From assembly GCA_905215555.1 (NCBI GenBank), contig CAJMQU010000012.1:30395-94394 (forward strand): a stretch of 64,000 bases of DNA. Direction: 5' to 3'. Each line of letters opens with the position of its first letter. Position 1 is the stretch's first letter. This DNA comes from an uncultured bacterium (lineage in GTDB: Bacteria; Bacteroidota; Bacteroidia; Bacteroidales; Bacteroidaceae). The notes under the pieces are model-generated. The model made no database searches, was not told the origin of the DNA, and saw only the letters and a program-made list of their open reading frames with translations. This document shows positions 44,932 to 53,505 of the stretch, one piece after another. The position numbers and the translations under genes are program-made.

Positions 44932-44972
44932 AACAAAGGAGGGCTTGAAAATTCAAACCCTCCTTTGTTTTC
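44932..44972. terminator. Bidirectional terminator between efflux operon and serpin gene
   Basis: AACAAAGGAGGG (44932-44943) pairs with CCCTCCTTTGTT (44958-44969), extended by TTGAA/TTCAA after one mismatch and followed by T. It lies between converging stops. Confidence 0.85.
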
Positions 44973-44974
44973 TA

Positions 44975-46216
44975 TCACAGCTTCGTAACCTTCCCCATAA
45001 AGAGAATCGCCCCTGTGCTCTTCTCCTTTATCATGAAAGCAAAAGGACGGTCTACGTAGAAAGGTATGGTGACGGGGACTCCAACAGAAGAATCAAGTAT
45101 TCCTCCTTCTGTAACCGCTGCCGCTTCAGTGCCTTCCTCATCTACATTTATATAAGTGAACTGCTGCAAAATCCCAATGAACAACTCAGCCGCTGACATT
45201 TTGGAGAAATCAGCTTTGTTACCGTCAAAGGCATCCTTCATCCCCATAGCAACCATATCATCAATGAGTGTCTTGTCATACTCCACTTTGAAACGGGGAA
45301 GCTTCACCTGCAACTCTTTGCCAGCCATATCGCTGTTCCATTCCTTCCAGTTCCCGGAAGTCAGTTCAGCCAGACTCTCGTTCAAAGTTTTACCTCCTGA
45401 CGGCAATAATATCACCATGCTGAAAGCTTCATTGCCATAAGGTAACTCGGCGATGGAGAATGACGAATTCCGGATATAGTTAAACGTTGCAGTCAGATTC
45501 ATCATGCTCACTTTCGGCTGCGTACCATCAGAATTGGTAAAGCTCTCCTGACGGGTAGCCGACTTTTCAAACCGGCTTGTCCAGATACCTTTGAAATAGA
45601 GTGCATTAATCAAATACATACATACGTCTGCCGGAATATCCTTTATGACTTTCTTTATACAGCCATTTGTCTGCCCGGCACACCAATTATTTATCACATC
45701 TTTCGCCGTAGGAGATGTAAAGTCAAGTTCTTGTACCTGCGCATCATACATCTGCTTATTCACGTTGACAAAAGAATCATACACCTTAAAACCTTGCTTT
45801 ACCCAAATAGAATTGGCTATCCCTAATTGGGTGGTATTATCCAAATCCAGTAAAGCAGTGGTCAGTTTCTGATTGTAATTGTTCAAGTCATCGAGAGAGA
45901 AAGAAGAAGCAGGAAATCCCAGCACGTCCTGCATTTCGGCAAGCGTATTGCCCGAAGCACCGTTAGTAATCATGGACAAACAGAGGGAAGCGCTTAACGG
46001 AGATACAAAGACATTCGGTTTTTCATCTTCCGTGCTGCATACCTGACCAAAGAAACGGAATGCAAAGTCGGTATTTGCATCCAGCAGACTTTGCTCCACA
46101 CTGGTTAATGAGATGTCTCTACGTGGTTTAAGTTCCGGTTGGGAAGGATTTTCATCATTCTGACAAGCTGCGAGGATACTGAGTAGGCTTAAAGCAGCGA
46201 CGGTTTTCTTTAGCAT
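44975..46216 (-). CDS. Serpin family protease inhibitor, lipoprotein
   Basis: A 413-aa protein with a lipoprotein signal ending SILAAC (Cys 18), then a complete serpin fold: NVFVSPLSASLCLSMITNGA (helix B), INALYFKGIW (strand 3A) and PFAFMIKEKSTGAILFMGKV (C-terminal strand). The reactive-loop hinge EEGTEAAAVT has the small residues needed for loop insertion, so it should be inhibitory. By hinge numbering P1-P1' would fall at the Ser-Ser of LDSSVG, but the loop is about four residues longer than in antitrypsin, so P1 is uncertain. It probably protects the cell surface against host or bacterial proteases. Monocistronic. Confidence 0.92.
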   Translation of the reverse strand: MLKKTVAALSLLSILAACQNDENPSQPELKPRRDISLTSVEQSLLDANTDFAFRFFGQVCSTEDEKPNVFVSPLSASLCLSMITNGASGNTLAEMQDVLGFPASSFSLDDLNNYNQKLTTALLDLDNTTQLGIANSIWVKQGFKVYDSFVNVNKQMYDAQVQELDFTSPTAKDVINNWCAGQTNGCIKKVIKDIPADVCMYLINALYFKGIWTSRFEKSATRQESFTNSDGTQPKVSMMNLTATFNYIRNSSFSIAELPYGNEAFSMVILLPSGGKTLNESLAELTSGNWKEWNSDMAGKELQVKLPRFKVEYDKTLIDDMVAMGMKDAFDGNKADFSKMSAAELFIGILQQFTYINVDEEGTEAAAVTEGGILDSSVGVPVTIPFYVDRPFAFMIKEKSTGAILFMGKVTKL

Positions 46217-46314
46217 AAGCGATAGTATTAGTTTCTATTAAGTTATTCTGTTAGAATAAATGCATAAATTGATGAAATACTGCATCACATGATAAATAAA
46301 ATATAAATCTTTCC

Positions 46315-46322
46315 TATCTTTG
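46315..46322 (+). promoter_or_regulatory. -7 promoter element of the cobalamin uptake operon
   Basis: TATCTTTG ends 4 nt before the first riboswitch stem (46327), so the expected transcription start coincides with the 5' end of the aptamer. Confidence 0.7.
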
Positions 46323-46326
46323 TGCC

Positions 46327-46504
46327 GGTTTTGTTGGAGGATACCTTTCGGTGTACTCCATGAAAAGGGAATTGGGTGTGACTCCCAAACAGTCCCGCTG
46401 CTGTGAACTCCTGTTAAAGGATTTGCCAATCACCTGTGCCACTACCAGTATTCGTATGGTGGGAAGGCGGTAAAGCCGGAGTAAGTCAGAAGACCTGCAA
46501 AACC
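46327..46504 (+). ncRNA. Cobalamin (B12) riboswitch
   Basis: The P1 stem is GGTTTTG (46327-46333) with CAAAACC (46498-46504). Inside are AACAGTCCCGCTGCTGTGA, GTGCCACTACC, GGGAAGGCGG and the B12 box AAGTCAGAAGACCTGC (46483-46498). This is the class I cobalamin aptamer layout. It ends 36 nt before the TonB-receptor ATG, so control is probably at translation initiation: cobalamin binding shuts off B12 uptake. Confidence 0.93.
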
Positions 46505-46539
46505 TGTCATTTCTTATGCCTTCGAGGAAAGGGCATGAG

Positions 46540-48597
46540 ATGCATATATTTTTTATAGTTTTTCTGTTTATGATAAAAGATAATCCATGCCGGTATATCT
46601 GGCTACGGCTTTGTTTGTATTGCCTAGTATGCTGTTTTTGCGTTCACTTGCAGGCACAGCAGACGGGAGACTCCATCACGGGGAAGGTGCATGCCATTCC
46701 GGAAGTGGGAATAAAGGGCAGACGTGCACCACAAAGAATATCCGTAGCATCGCCTATACAAGTTTTTGGAAAAAATGAATTGGAGAATCTCGGCCTTCAA
46801 AATATGGCTGATGCAGTCCGCCGTTTTGCCGGAGCGAATGTCAGAGATTACGGAGGAATTGGCGGTTTAAAGACTGTTTCGGTCCGGAGCCTGGGAGCTA
46901 CCCACACAGCAGTGTCCTATGATGGGGTAGCGGTCAGCAATTGTCAGGCAGGGCAAATAGATATCGGTCGTTTCTCGCTGGATGATATCGACATGCTTTC
47001 TTTATCCATAGGACAGAATGAAAACCTTCTGCAATCCGCACGCTTATTTGCCTCGGCAGGTGTACTTTCCATTTATGGCAAGAATCCACTGGAAGATACT
47101 GATAAGCCATACTCCTTCAAAGGCCAGGTCAAAGGTGGTTCTTTCGGATTTATCAATCCTTCCGTCACTTGGGCGCAACGTATTGCCCCACGTACCACTT
47201 ACAGCATAAACGGAAATTATCAAAGGGCGGATGGAAGCTATCCCTTTACCCTCGTCAACGGTAAATACATCACCGAAGAAAAACGACGGAACTCTGATAT
47301 ACAATCATATCATGCAGAGAGCAATCTTTATCATACGATGAAGGATAGCAGCCAACTACAAGTCAAAGCATACTACTTTAATTCCGAACGAGGTCTGCCC
47401 GGATCTATTATCCTATATAACAACAGTTCCAATGAACGGTTGTGGGACAAGAATTTCTTTGTACAAGCGCAATACCGTAAGGACTTCGGCCATGTATGGG
47501 CACTGCTGGGACAAGCCAAATATAACTATTCATGGAATAAATATGAAGATACGGATGTGAAATATCAGGATGGAAAGCAGACGGATATAAACAAACAGCA
47601 GGAATATTATCTCTCGGGCACTCTGCAATGGCAACCTGTCCGTTCTTTCACCGCCTCATGGGCAAATGATTTGATACTGAACACCCTTGACAGCAATATG
47701 CCCGACAGCCCGCTTCCGATTAGATACTCATGGCTTTCGGCACTAAACCTGAGCTATCAATGGCAAGGACTGACCGCCACCGGAACATTGGTACATACCC
47801 TCATCACCGAAGAAGTGGAGAAGGGGAACCGTCCCGACAACCGCCACCGCCTCTGTCCTACAATATCATTACTTTACCGCCCGTGGAAAGAGCAGGGACT
47901 TTTCCTGCGGATGATGTATAAAAGCACTTTCCGCGTTCCCACTTTCAATGACCTTTACTATCAACGCATAGGAAACACCAACTTACGCCCTGAAAAAGCG
48001 CAGGAATTCAATCTGGGAATCACTTGGAGCGGTTCGCCTTTTTCCTTTACCGACTATGTAGCTCTGACCATAGACGGATATTACAATAAAGTGGATGACA
48101 AAATCGTAGCTTTACCCACTACTTACGTGTGGAAAATGCTGAACTATGGAAAAGTAGACATCACAGGAGCAGATGTGACATTACGCACCGCCATCCCACT
48201 AAACCACCGCATTTCATTAACTCTGACAGGTAACTACACCTATCAGAAAGCGATAGATGTAACCTCGAAAGAAGACAAAAATTACAAGGATCAGATACCT
48301 TATACCCCTGTGCACAGCGGCAATGCCTCCCTATCCGTTGAAACTCCCTGGATTAACTTAGCCTATACCGCCACCGGAGTGAGTGAGCGCTATTACTTGC
48401 CACAAAACATCGAAGAGAACCGCATTGACGGTTATGTGGAACATGCCCTTACCGCCTCCCGCACCTTCAGCCTGGGAAGCTGTAAACTGCGTCTGCAAGC
48501 GGAGCTCATAAACCTGACTGACGAACAATATGACATTATAAAATATTACCCCATGCCCGGACGCTCATTCAGACTGACGGGCAGTATTAAATTCTAA
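46540..48597 (+). CDS. btuB: TonB-dependent receptor for cobalamin (BtuB-like)
   Basis: About 685 aa from the ATG at 46540, chosen because AGGAAAGGG lies 6 nt upstream. ATGs at 46516 and 46570 are alternatives. A hydrophobic N-terminus ends HLQAQ. The plug domain follows (EVGIKGRRAPQRISVASPIQ; VRSLGATHTAVSYDGVAVSN), then a 22-strand barrel with SFRVPTFNDLYYQRIGNTNL and NLRPEKAQEFNLG, ending in the aromatic GRSFRLTGSIKF. The cobalamin riboswitch directly upstream and the BtuG/F/C/D genes downstream define the substrate as cobalamin or another corrinoid. It imports the ligand through the outer membrane with TonB energy. Confidence 0.9.
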   Translation: MHIFFIVFLFMIKDNPCRYIWLRLCLYCLVCCFCVHLQAQQTGDSITGKVHAIPEVGIKGRRAPQRISVASPIQVFGKNELENLGLQNMADAVRRFAGANVRDYGGIGGLKTVSVRSLGATHTAVSYDGVAVSNCQAGQIDIGRFSLDDIDMLSLSIGQNENLLQSARLFASAGVLSIYGKNPLEDTDKPYSFKGQVKGGSFGFINPSVTWAQRIAPRTTYSINGNYQRADGSYPFTLVNGKYITEEKRRNSDIQSYHAESNLYHTMKDSSQLQVKAYYFNSERGLPGSIILYNNSSNERLWDKNFFVQAQYRKDFGHVWALLGQAKYNYSWNKYEDTDVKYQDGKQTDINKQQEYYLSGTLQWQPVRSFTASWANDLILNTLDSNMPDSPLPIRYSWLSALNLSYQWQGLTATGTLVHTLITEEVEKGNRPDNRHRLCPTISLLYRPWKEQGLFLRMMYKSTFRVPTFNDLYYQRIGNTNLRPEKAQEFNLGITWSGSPFSFTDYVALTIDGYYNKVDDKIVALPTTYVWKMLNYGKVDITGADVTLRTAIPLNHRISLTLTGNYTYQKAIDVTSKEDKNYKDQIPYTPVHSGNASLSVETPWINLAYTATGVSERYYLPQNIEENRIDGYVEHALTASRTFSLGSCKLRLQAELINLTDEQYDIIKYYPMPGRSFRLTGSIKF

Positions 48598-48614
48598 CTA
48601 AAACCGAAAATAAA

Positions 48615-49724
48615 ATGAAAGTAAGAAGTTTATTATGGAGTGCACTCTGCATGTTAGCCCTCTCAGTAACGTTTTCCTCTTGTAGTGATGATGATGACAA
48701 CCCGGGGGACGATAACGGAAGTATCGTAGAATTGCCGCAACGGCGGGCATTTATTCTGAATGAAGGAACGTCCAAAGCAAATAATGCCGGCATTGCCTTC
48801 TACGCTCCTAACAAGGATGCCAAAGATAGTCAGAACAATTTCATTTCAAATATTTACCTCAAGCAGAACAATAAAAACTTAGGGGACACCGGGCAGGATA
48901 TCATCGAGCATGAAGATAAAATTTATGTCATACTCTCCGGGTCTAAAGTACTGCTCAGACTGAATGCCATCGGTGTAGAAGAGGCCCGGCTTTCCTTCAC
49001 GGAAGAAGACGGAGACCCGCGATATATGGAAGCAGAAGGTGATAAAATCTATGTAACGTTATACAGCGGAAAGGTAGCCCGTATAGATGCCAATACTTTG
49101 AAAATAGAAGCATATGTGGCAGTAGGCAAAAATCCTGAACAAATAGTAGAAGAAAATGGCAAACTCTATGTAGCTAATTCAGGTTGGGGAGAGGGAACCA
49201 CCGTATCCGTCATCGATATAGCAACATTTACTAAAGACAAAGAAATAGAAGTAGCACTTAACCCCAATTTATTACTTGAGGCAAATGATGAGGTATACTT
49301 GATTTCCTGGGGAATCTCCTGGACAACACCAGCAGTCCCTTACGCTTTCCAACGTATCAAAAGCGACGGCACAGTCGAGAATATCAGTGTTGCCACACAC
49401 TTTGCCGAGCATGATGACATCATTTATCTGGCAAATTCCACTGTAACAAACTGGGATACCTATGCAGGTACAAACAGCTTTTTCAGCTATAACACCAAGA
49501 CTCACACACTCAATAATGCTACATTTATGAAAGATATGCCTCAGGAGCTGGGTACTACAGCAATCCGAGGTATCAGCATTGATGACAAGGCGGGCGATAT
49601 CTATATCTATACTTATGGCACTGGAGTTACGAAAGGCGATGTTTACCGTTTCAATAATAACGGAACATTTATCGAAAAATTTGACTGCGGCGGTATATTC
49701 CCCAGTAAAATAGTCTTCCTATAA
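48615..49724 (+). CDS. btuG: Surface cobalamin-binding beta-propeller lipoprotein (BtuG-like)
   Basis: A 369-aa lipoprotein: signal ending TFSSC (Cys 23), followed by SDDDDNPGDD, the acidic tail that marks surface export in Bacteroides. The rest is a YncE-like seven-bladed propeller built of repeats such as GDKIYVTLYSGKVARIDANT and NGKLYVANSGWGEGTTVSVI. In human-gut Bacteroides, BtuG proteins of this type sit on BtuB receptors and bind B12 extremely tightly; the position 17 nt after btuB under a B12 riboswitch fits. The propeller family alone would not prove the ligand. It overlaps the next gene by one base (TAATG). Confidence 0.82.
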   Translation: MKVRSLLWSALCMLALSVTFSSCSDDDDNPGDDNGSIVELPQRRAFILNEGTSKANNAGIAFYAPNKDAKDSQNNFISNIYLKQNNKNLGDTGQDIIEHEDKIYVILSGSKVLLRLNAIGVEEARLSFTEEDGDPRYMEAEGDKIYVTLYSGKVARIDANTLKIEAYVAVGKNPEQIVEENGKLYVANSGWGEGTTVSVIDIATFTKDKEIEVALNPNLLLEANDEVYLISWGISWTTPAVPYAFQRIKSDGTVENISVATHFAEHDDIIYLANSTVTNWDTYAGTNSFFSYNTKTHTLNNATFMKDMPQELGTTAIRGISIDDKAGDIYIYTYGTGVTKGDVYRFNNNGTFIEKFDCGGIFPSKIVFL

Positions 49725-50860
49725 TGAAACAAATTTCTCTCTTTATAGCCCTTTGTACTATCGTGTTACTTCTCTCCGCCTGCAGCGGAAGAAGTAACAC
49801 AACTTCTGTCTCTGCGCAAGGCGACACCATCCGCCTGCATTACTCCGAGAATCTTTCTATCATTGATAACGGAGACTACACCCTTGCACAACTACGCAAT
49901 CCCTGGGATACCGCCAAAGTTTTGCACACCTATATATTAGTAGATAAAAACCAGCCCCTCCCCGACTGCCTGCCTGCCGGAACCGTGGTGCGCACTCCGT
50001 TAAGCAAAGCCGTCATCTACTCTTCCGTGCATTGCAGCCTGTTGAAGAGTCTAGGTGCATTGAGCTGCATAGCCGGGGTCTGTGACCTGAAATATATAAA
50101 AATGCCGGAGATAGAAGAAGGTTGCCGGAATGGATCGATTACAGATGTAGGGGACAGCATGAACCCTAACATCGAAAAAATCATAGACCTGCACCCGGAC
50201 GCCATACTCCTCTCCCCCTTCGAGAACAGCGGCGGTTACGGAAGGGTAGAGAAGCTGAATGTCCCCATCATAGAGTGTGCCGACTACATGGAAACATCTG
50301 CATTGGGGCGCGCCGAGTGGATGCGCTTCTACGGCCTGCTATTCGGCAAACAGCAGGAATCCGACAGTCTGTTTGCCTCAGTGGAACAGAACTATAAGGC
50401 TCTGAAAGAACTGGTAGCGCCCATATCTTATGCCCCCTCGGTGATGTGCGATTTAAAGACAAGCTCCACCTGGTATACTCCGGGCGGAAACAGTACCATC
50501 GCCAAACTATATACCGATGCGGGCGCCAATTACATTTTCCGGGAAGATGCACATAGCGGCTCACTCCCCTATCCCTTCGAGGTCATCTTTGAGAAAGGAC
50601 AACAGGCGAACTTATGGCTCATACGCTATAATCAGCCCGCGGATAAAACCTACAGCGAGCTGGAAAAAGAGTTTGCACCTTACGCCGGTTTCCGTGCCTT
50701 CAAGGAACGGAACATCTACGGATGCAACACCAACCGGATACCTTTCTATGAAGAAACACCCTTCCAACCGGACTGGTTACTGAAAGATTTGATAAAAATC
50801 TTCCATCCTTCGATGCTGGAAGGATATGAATTGAAATATTATAGTAAATTAGCAGACTAA
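49724..50860 (+). CDS. btuF: Corrinoid ABC transporter substrate-binding lipoprotein (BtuF-like)
   Basis: A 378-aa protein with a lipoprotein signal ending LLLSAC (Cys 20). It has the FecB/BtuF periplasmic binding fold: VIYSSVHCSLLKSLGALSCI at the first lobe, GDSMNPNIEKIIDLHPDAIL before the linker helix, and STWYTPGGNSTIAKLYTDAG in the second lobe. FecB family proteins bind siderophores, heme or cobalamin; the riboswitch and neighbours indicate cobalamin or cobinamide. It delivers the ligand from the periplasm to the BtuCD permease encoded 38 nt downstream. Confidence 0.88.
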   Translation: MKQISLFIALCTIVLLLSACSGRSNTTSVSAQGDTIRLHYSENLSIIDNGDYTLAQLRNPWDTAKVLHTYILVDKNQPLPDCLPAGTVVRTPLSKAVIYSSVHCSLLKSLGALSCIAGVCDLKYIKMPEIEEGCRNGSITDVGDSMNPNIEKIIDLHPDAILLSPFENSGGYGRVEKLNVPIIECADYMETSALGRAEWMRFYGLLFGKQQESDSLFASVEQNYKALKELVAPISYAPSVMCDLKTSSTWYTPGGNSTIAKLYTDAGANYIFREDAHSGSLPYPFEVIFEKGQQANLWLIRYNQPADKTYSELEKEFAPYAGFRAFKERNIYGCNTNRIPFYEETPFQPDWLLKDLIKIFHPSMLEGYELKYYSKLAD

Positions 50861-50898
50861 AACGAACAAGAGGACGGAGAGAACGCAAATTTCAAAAT

Positions 50899-51930
50899 AT
50901 GAAAGCAAAAGGATTTATTTATGGTGTGACATTATCGGTCCTCATCCTTCTATTGATGACCGCTAATCTTTGGTTTGGCTCAATCAGTATTCCTGCCGGA
51001 GCGGTATGGGATATTCTGTCGGGCAATGAAGCAGAGAAAGCCAGTTGGAGTTTCATCATTTGGGAGTCGCGCCTGCCGCAAGCCGTCACGGCGTTATTAT
51101 GTGGCGCGGCACTGGCAGCATCGGGACTGATGCTACAAACCGCTTTCAATAATCCGCTGGCAGGTCCGTCCATTTTAGGAATCAACTCAGGAGCAAGCCT
51201 TGGCGTGGCACTCGTGATGCTTGCAGGCGGCGGAAGCATCGCGACAGGCATATTCACTCTGTCCGGTTTCTTCTCGGTGATACTGGGAGCTTTCATCGGG
51301 TCGATGGTGGTAATGGGACTTATCCTTTTCTTCTCCACACTGATTAAAAGCAACATCATGTTGCTGATCACGGGCATCATGATCGGCTACATCACTTCTT
51401 CCGCCATTTCACTGCTCAACTTCTTCGCAACAGCCGAAGGGGTACATTCTTATATGATATGGGGCATGGGTAATTTCGGCGGCGTATCCTTGCAGCAACT
51501 ACCTTATTTCTCCGCATTATGCCTGGCAGGCCTGTTACTCTCCATCCTGCTTATCAAGCCGCTGAACGCCATGTTGCTGGGCACACGATATGCCGAAAAC
51601 TTAGGCGTGAACATCCGCCGCACCCGCAATCTGCTGCTGATAGCCACCGGACTGCTGACCGCCGTCACTACCGCTTTCTGCGGACCTGTTGCTTTCATCG
51701 GTCTGGCCGTTCCGCACATCTCCCGTCTGATGCTGGGGACATCCAACCACAATTCTCTGCTCCCCATCACCTTGCTGACGGGCGCAGCCATTGCCCTGCT
51801 CTGCAATCTTATCTGCATCCTGCCGGGCGAAGCGGGAATCATTCCGCTGAATGCGGTAACCCCGGTGCTGGGCGCACCCGTCATTATATATGTAATCATA
51901 AACCAACGTAAAATACAATACTTCAACTGA
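50899..51930 (+). CDS. btuC: FecCD-type ABC permease (BtuC-like)
   Basis: A 343-aa inner-membrane protein with about ten hydrophobic segments. It carries family landmarks RLPQAVTALLCGAALAASGL, FNNPLAGPSILGINSGASLG, GTRYAENLGVNIRRTRNLL (the cytoplasmic EAA-like loop) and FIGLAVPHISRLMLGTSNH. It forms the dimeric channel of the cobalamin importer. Its TGA overlaps the ATG of the ATPase gene by one base, so the two are translationally coupled. Confidence 0.92.
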   Translation: MKAKGFIYGVTLSVLILLLMTANLWFGSISIPAGAVWDILSGNEAEKASWSFIIWESRLPQAVTALLCGAALAASGLMLQTAFNNPLAGPSILGINSGASLGVALVMLAGGGSIATGIFTLSGFFSVILGAFIGSMVVMGLILFFSTLIKSNIMLLITGIMIGYITSSAISLLNFFATAEGVHSYMIWGMGNFGGVSLQQLPYFSALCLAGLLLSILLIKPLNAMLLGTRYAENLGVNIRRTRNLLLIATGLLTAVTTAFCGPVAFIGLAVPHISRLMLGTSNHNSLLPITLLTGAAIALLCNLICILPGEAGIIPLNAVTPVLGAPVIIYVIINQRKIQYFN

Positions 51931-52931
51931 TGGAGAAAGCTGTTATCACTGCGAATGATTTATGCATCGGCTACCGTTCGGGAAAGCTGGAGAAACGGGT
52001 GCATGAGCATCTTTCTTTCCGACTCTTCCCCGGAGAACTTACTTGTCTGCTGGGAGCCAACGGAACCGGCAAGTCTACCCTGCTTCGCACCCTATCCGCC
52101 TCGCAACCGGCTTTATCGGGAGAACTGCTTATCCAGGATAAGCCTCTGTCCGGTTACTCGGAGAAAGAACGTTCACGCACCATCGGCGTCGTACTGACGG
52201 ACAAGACACAGGCAGGCGGCCTGACGGTATATGAACTCGTAGCCCTGGGACGCCAACCTCACACGGGCTTTTTCGGCAGACTGAACAAGGCAGACCATGC
52301 CATCATCGAGGAAGCATTGGAAGCAGTAAGCATCAGTCATAAAGCCCAAAGCTATACCGCGGAATTGTCGGATGGCGAACGGCAAAAAGTAATGATTGCC
52401 AAAGCATTGGTGCAGGAATGTCCGCTTATCCTGCTGGACGAGCCTACTGCTTTCCTGGATGTGGTGAGCCGCATTGAGATTATGACTTTACTTCACCGTC
52501 TGGCCGTAGAACAGAATAAAGCGATTTTACTTTCCACCCACGACATAGAGCAGGCGTTAGTGCTGGCGGACAAACTATGGCTGCTTTCCAAAGAGAACGG
52601 ACTGCAATGCGGAGTCACAGAGGATATGATTCTGAGTCACCGGATGGATGGTTTATTTTCCCGTACTGATATCCGGTTTGATTATGCCCACGGGGTGTAT
52701 TATCCGAAAGTGGACAGCCATCGCAATATCATTGTAGAAGCAAGCGATGAAGTATTATTGCACTGGACAACCAATGCACTGAACCGTCACGGATATGCTT
52801 GTAGCTCTGCTTTTACGGCAGGAACAGCCGATTTGCCACGCTTACAGGTGTTGTCTGCCGAAGATTTCAGACTGCACAAGGAAAAGGAATATACATTCTG
52901 TTCTTTCGAACAGTTACTTGCCAATATCTGA
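51930..52931 (+). CDS. btuD: ABC importer ATPase (BtuD-like) with C-terminal extension
   Basis: A 333-aa protein. Residues 1-250 are a standard importer ATPase: Walker A LLGANGTGKSTLLR, Q-loop region, signature LSDGERQKV, Walker B LILLDEPTAFLD, and switch His in LLSTHDIEQAL. Residues about 250-333 (PKVDSHRNIIVEASDEVLLH to the end) form an extra domain not found in E. coli BtuD (249 aa), perhaps regulatory. It powers the BtuC permease and is the last gene of the riboswitch-controlled operon. Confidence 0.9.
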   Translation: MEKAVITANDLCIGYRSGKLEKRVHEHLSFRLFPGELTCLLGANGTGKSTLLRTLSASQPALSGELLIQDKPLSGYSEKERSRTIGVVLTDKTQAGGLTVYELVALGRQPHTGFFGRLNKADHAIIEEALEAVSISHKAQSYTAELSDGERQKVMIAKALVQECPLILLDEPTAFLDVVSRIEIMTLLHRLAVEQNKAILLSTHDIEQALVLADKLWLLSKENGLQCGVTEDMILSHRMDGLFSRTDIRFDYAHGVYYPKVDSHRNIIVEASDEVLLHWTTNALNRHGYACSSAFTAGTADLPRLQVLSAEDFRLHKEKEYTFCSFEQLLANI

Positions 52932-53168
52932 CAATAAAGAAGTAGAAGAGAGAGAAAAGGGTAAAGTAATGGAGTAAAAGGGAATAAAAACGACTGCACT
53001 AAAAGTAAGGATGTACATTTCTTTTTGAGCAGAAAGTTACCAGAACCTCCCCTCTACCAACAGAAGTCTTTTCCAAAATCCCTGAAATAGAATCCGGTCG
53101 CACAATCTTTAGAATATAAATGCACTATTTCTGCATTAAACTGGCAGCATATGCAATACTTATGCAAG
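52932..53168. other. Non-coding stretch after the B12 operon
   Basis: Part of a 574-nt gap between converging genes. This left part holds no credible gene, no clear hairpin terminator and no promoter match. The right part is the 22-nt tandem array at 53169-53344, followed by about 160 nt without visible structure up to the methyltransferase stop at 53506. Confidence 0.6.
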
Positions 53169-53344
53169 GAACTATAGATCTAAAGTAGAGGATCTATAGA
53201 TGTAATGCAAAGGATCTATAGATGTAATGCAAAGAATCTATAGATGTGACGCGAAGGATCTATAGTTCGAAGACAAAACATCTATATATGGGAAGAAGAC
53301 CATCTGTTTACACTGCACAGACCATCTATTTTCCTTTTATTAGA
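53169..53344. repeat. 22-nt tandem repeat array, eight units
   Basis: Units start at 53169, 53191, 53213, 53235, 53257, 53279, 53301 and 53323. Those at 53191 and 53213 are identical (GATCTATAGATGTAATGCAA plus AG). The others keep ATCTA or a near match at the same phase while the rest diverges, as in a decaying array. The period is exactly 22 nt with no spacers. Confidence 0.85.
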
Positions 53345-53505
53345 GTTGTACGTATTTATGTATTACACTATCAATCAATAAAATGCTGTTTTTCATTCGT
53401 TTCTTTTCGCTCATCCCTATATCGGGACGGAAATATCGCATTCTCGCGATGCATAAAAAGCAATGTGTCAAAACCGTACGGATATGACTCTTTGCCGCAC
53501 TATTA

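Noticed and set aside
53169..53344. Possible CRISPR array
   Set aside because: Units abut with no unique spacers, there is no cas gene, and units decay gradually on both sides.
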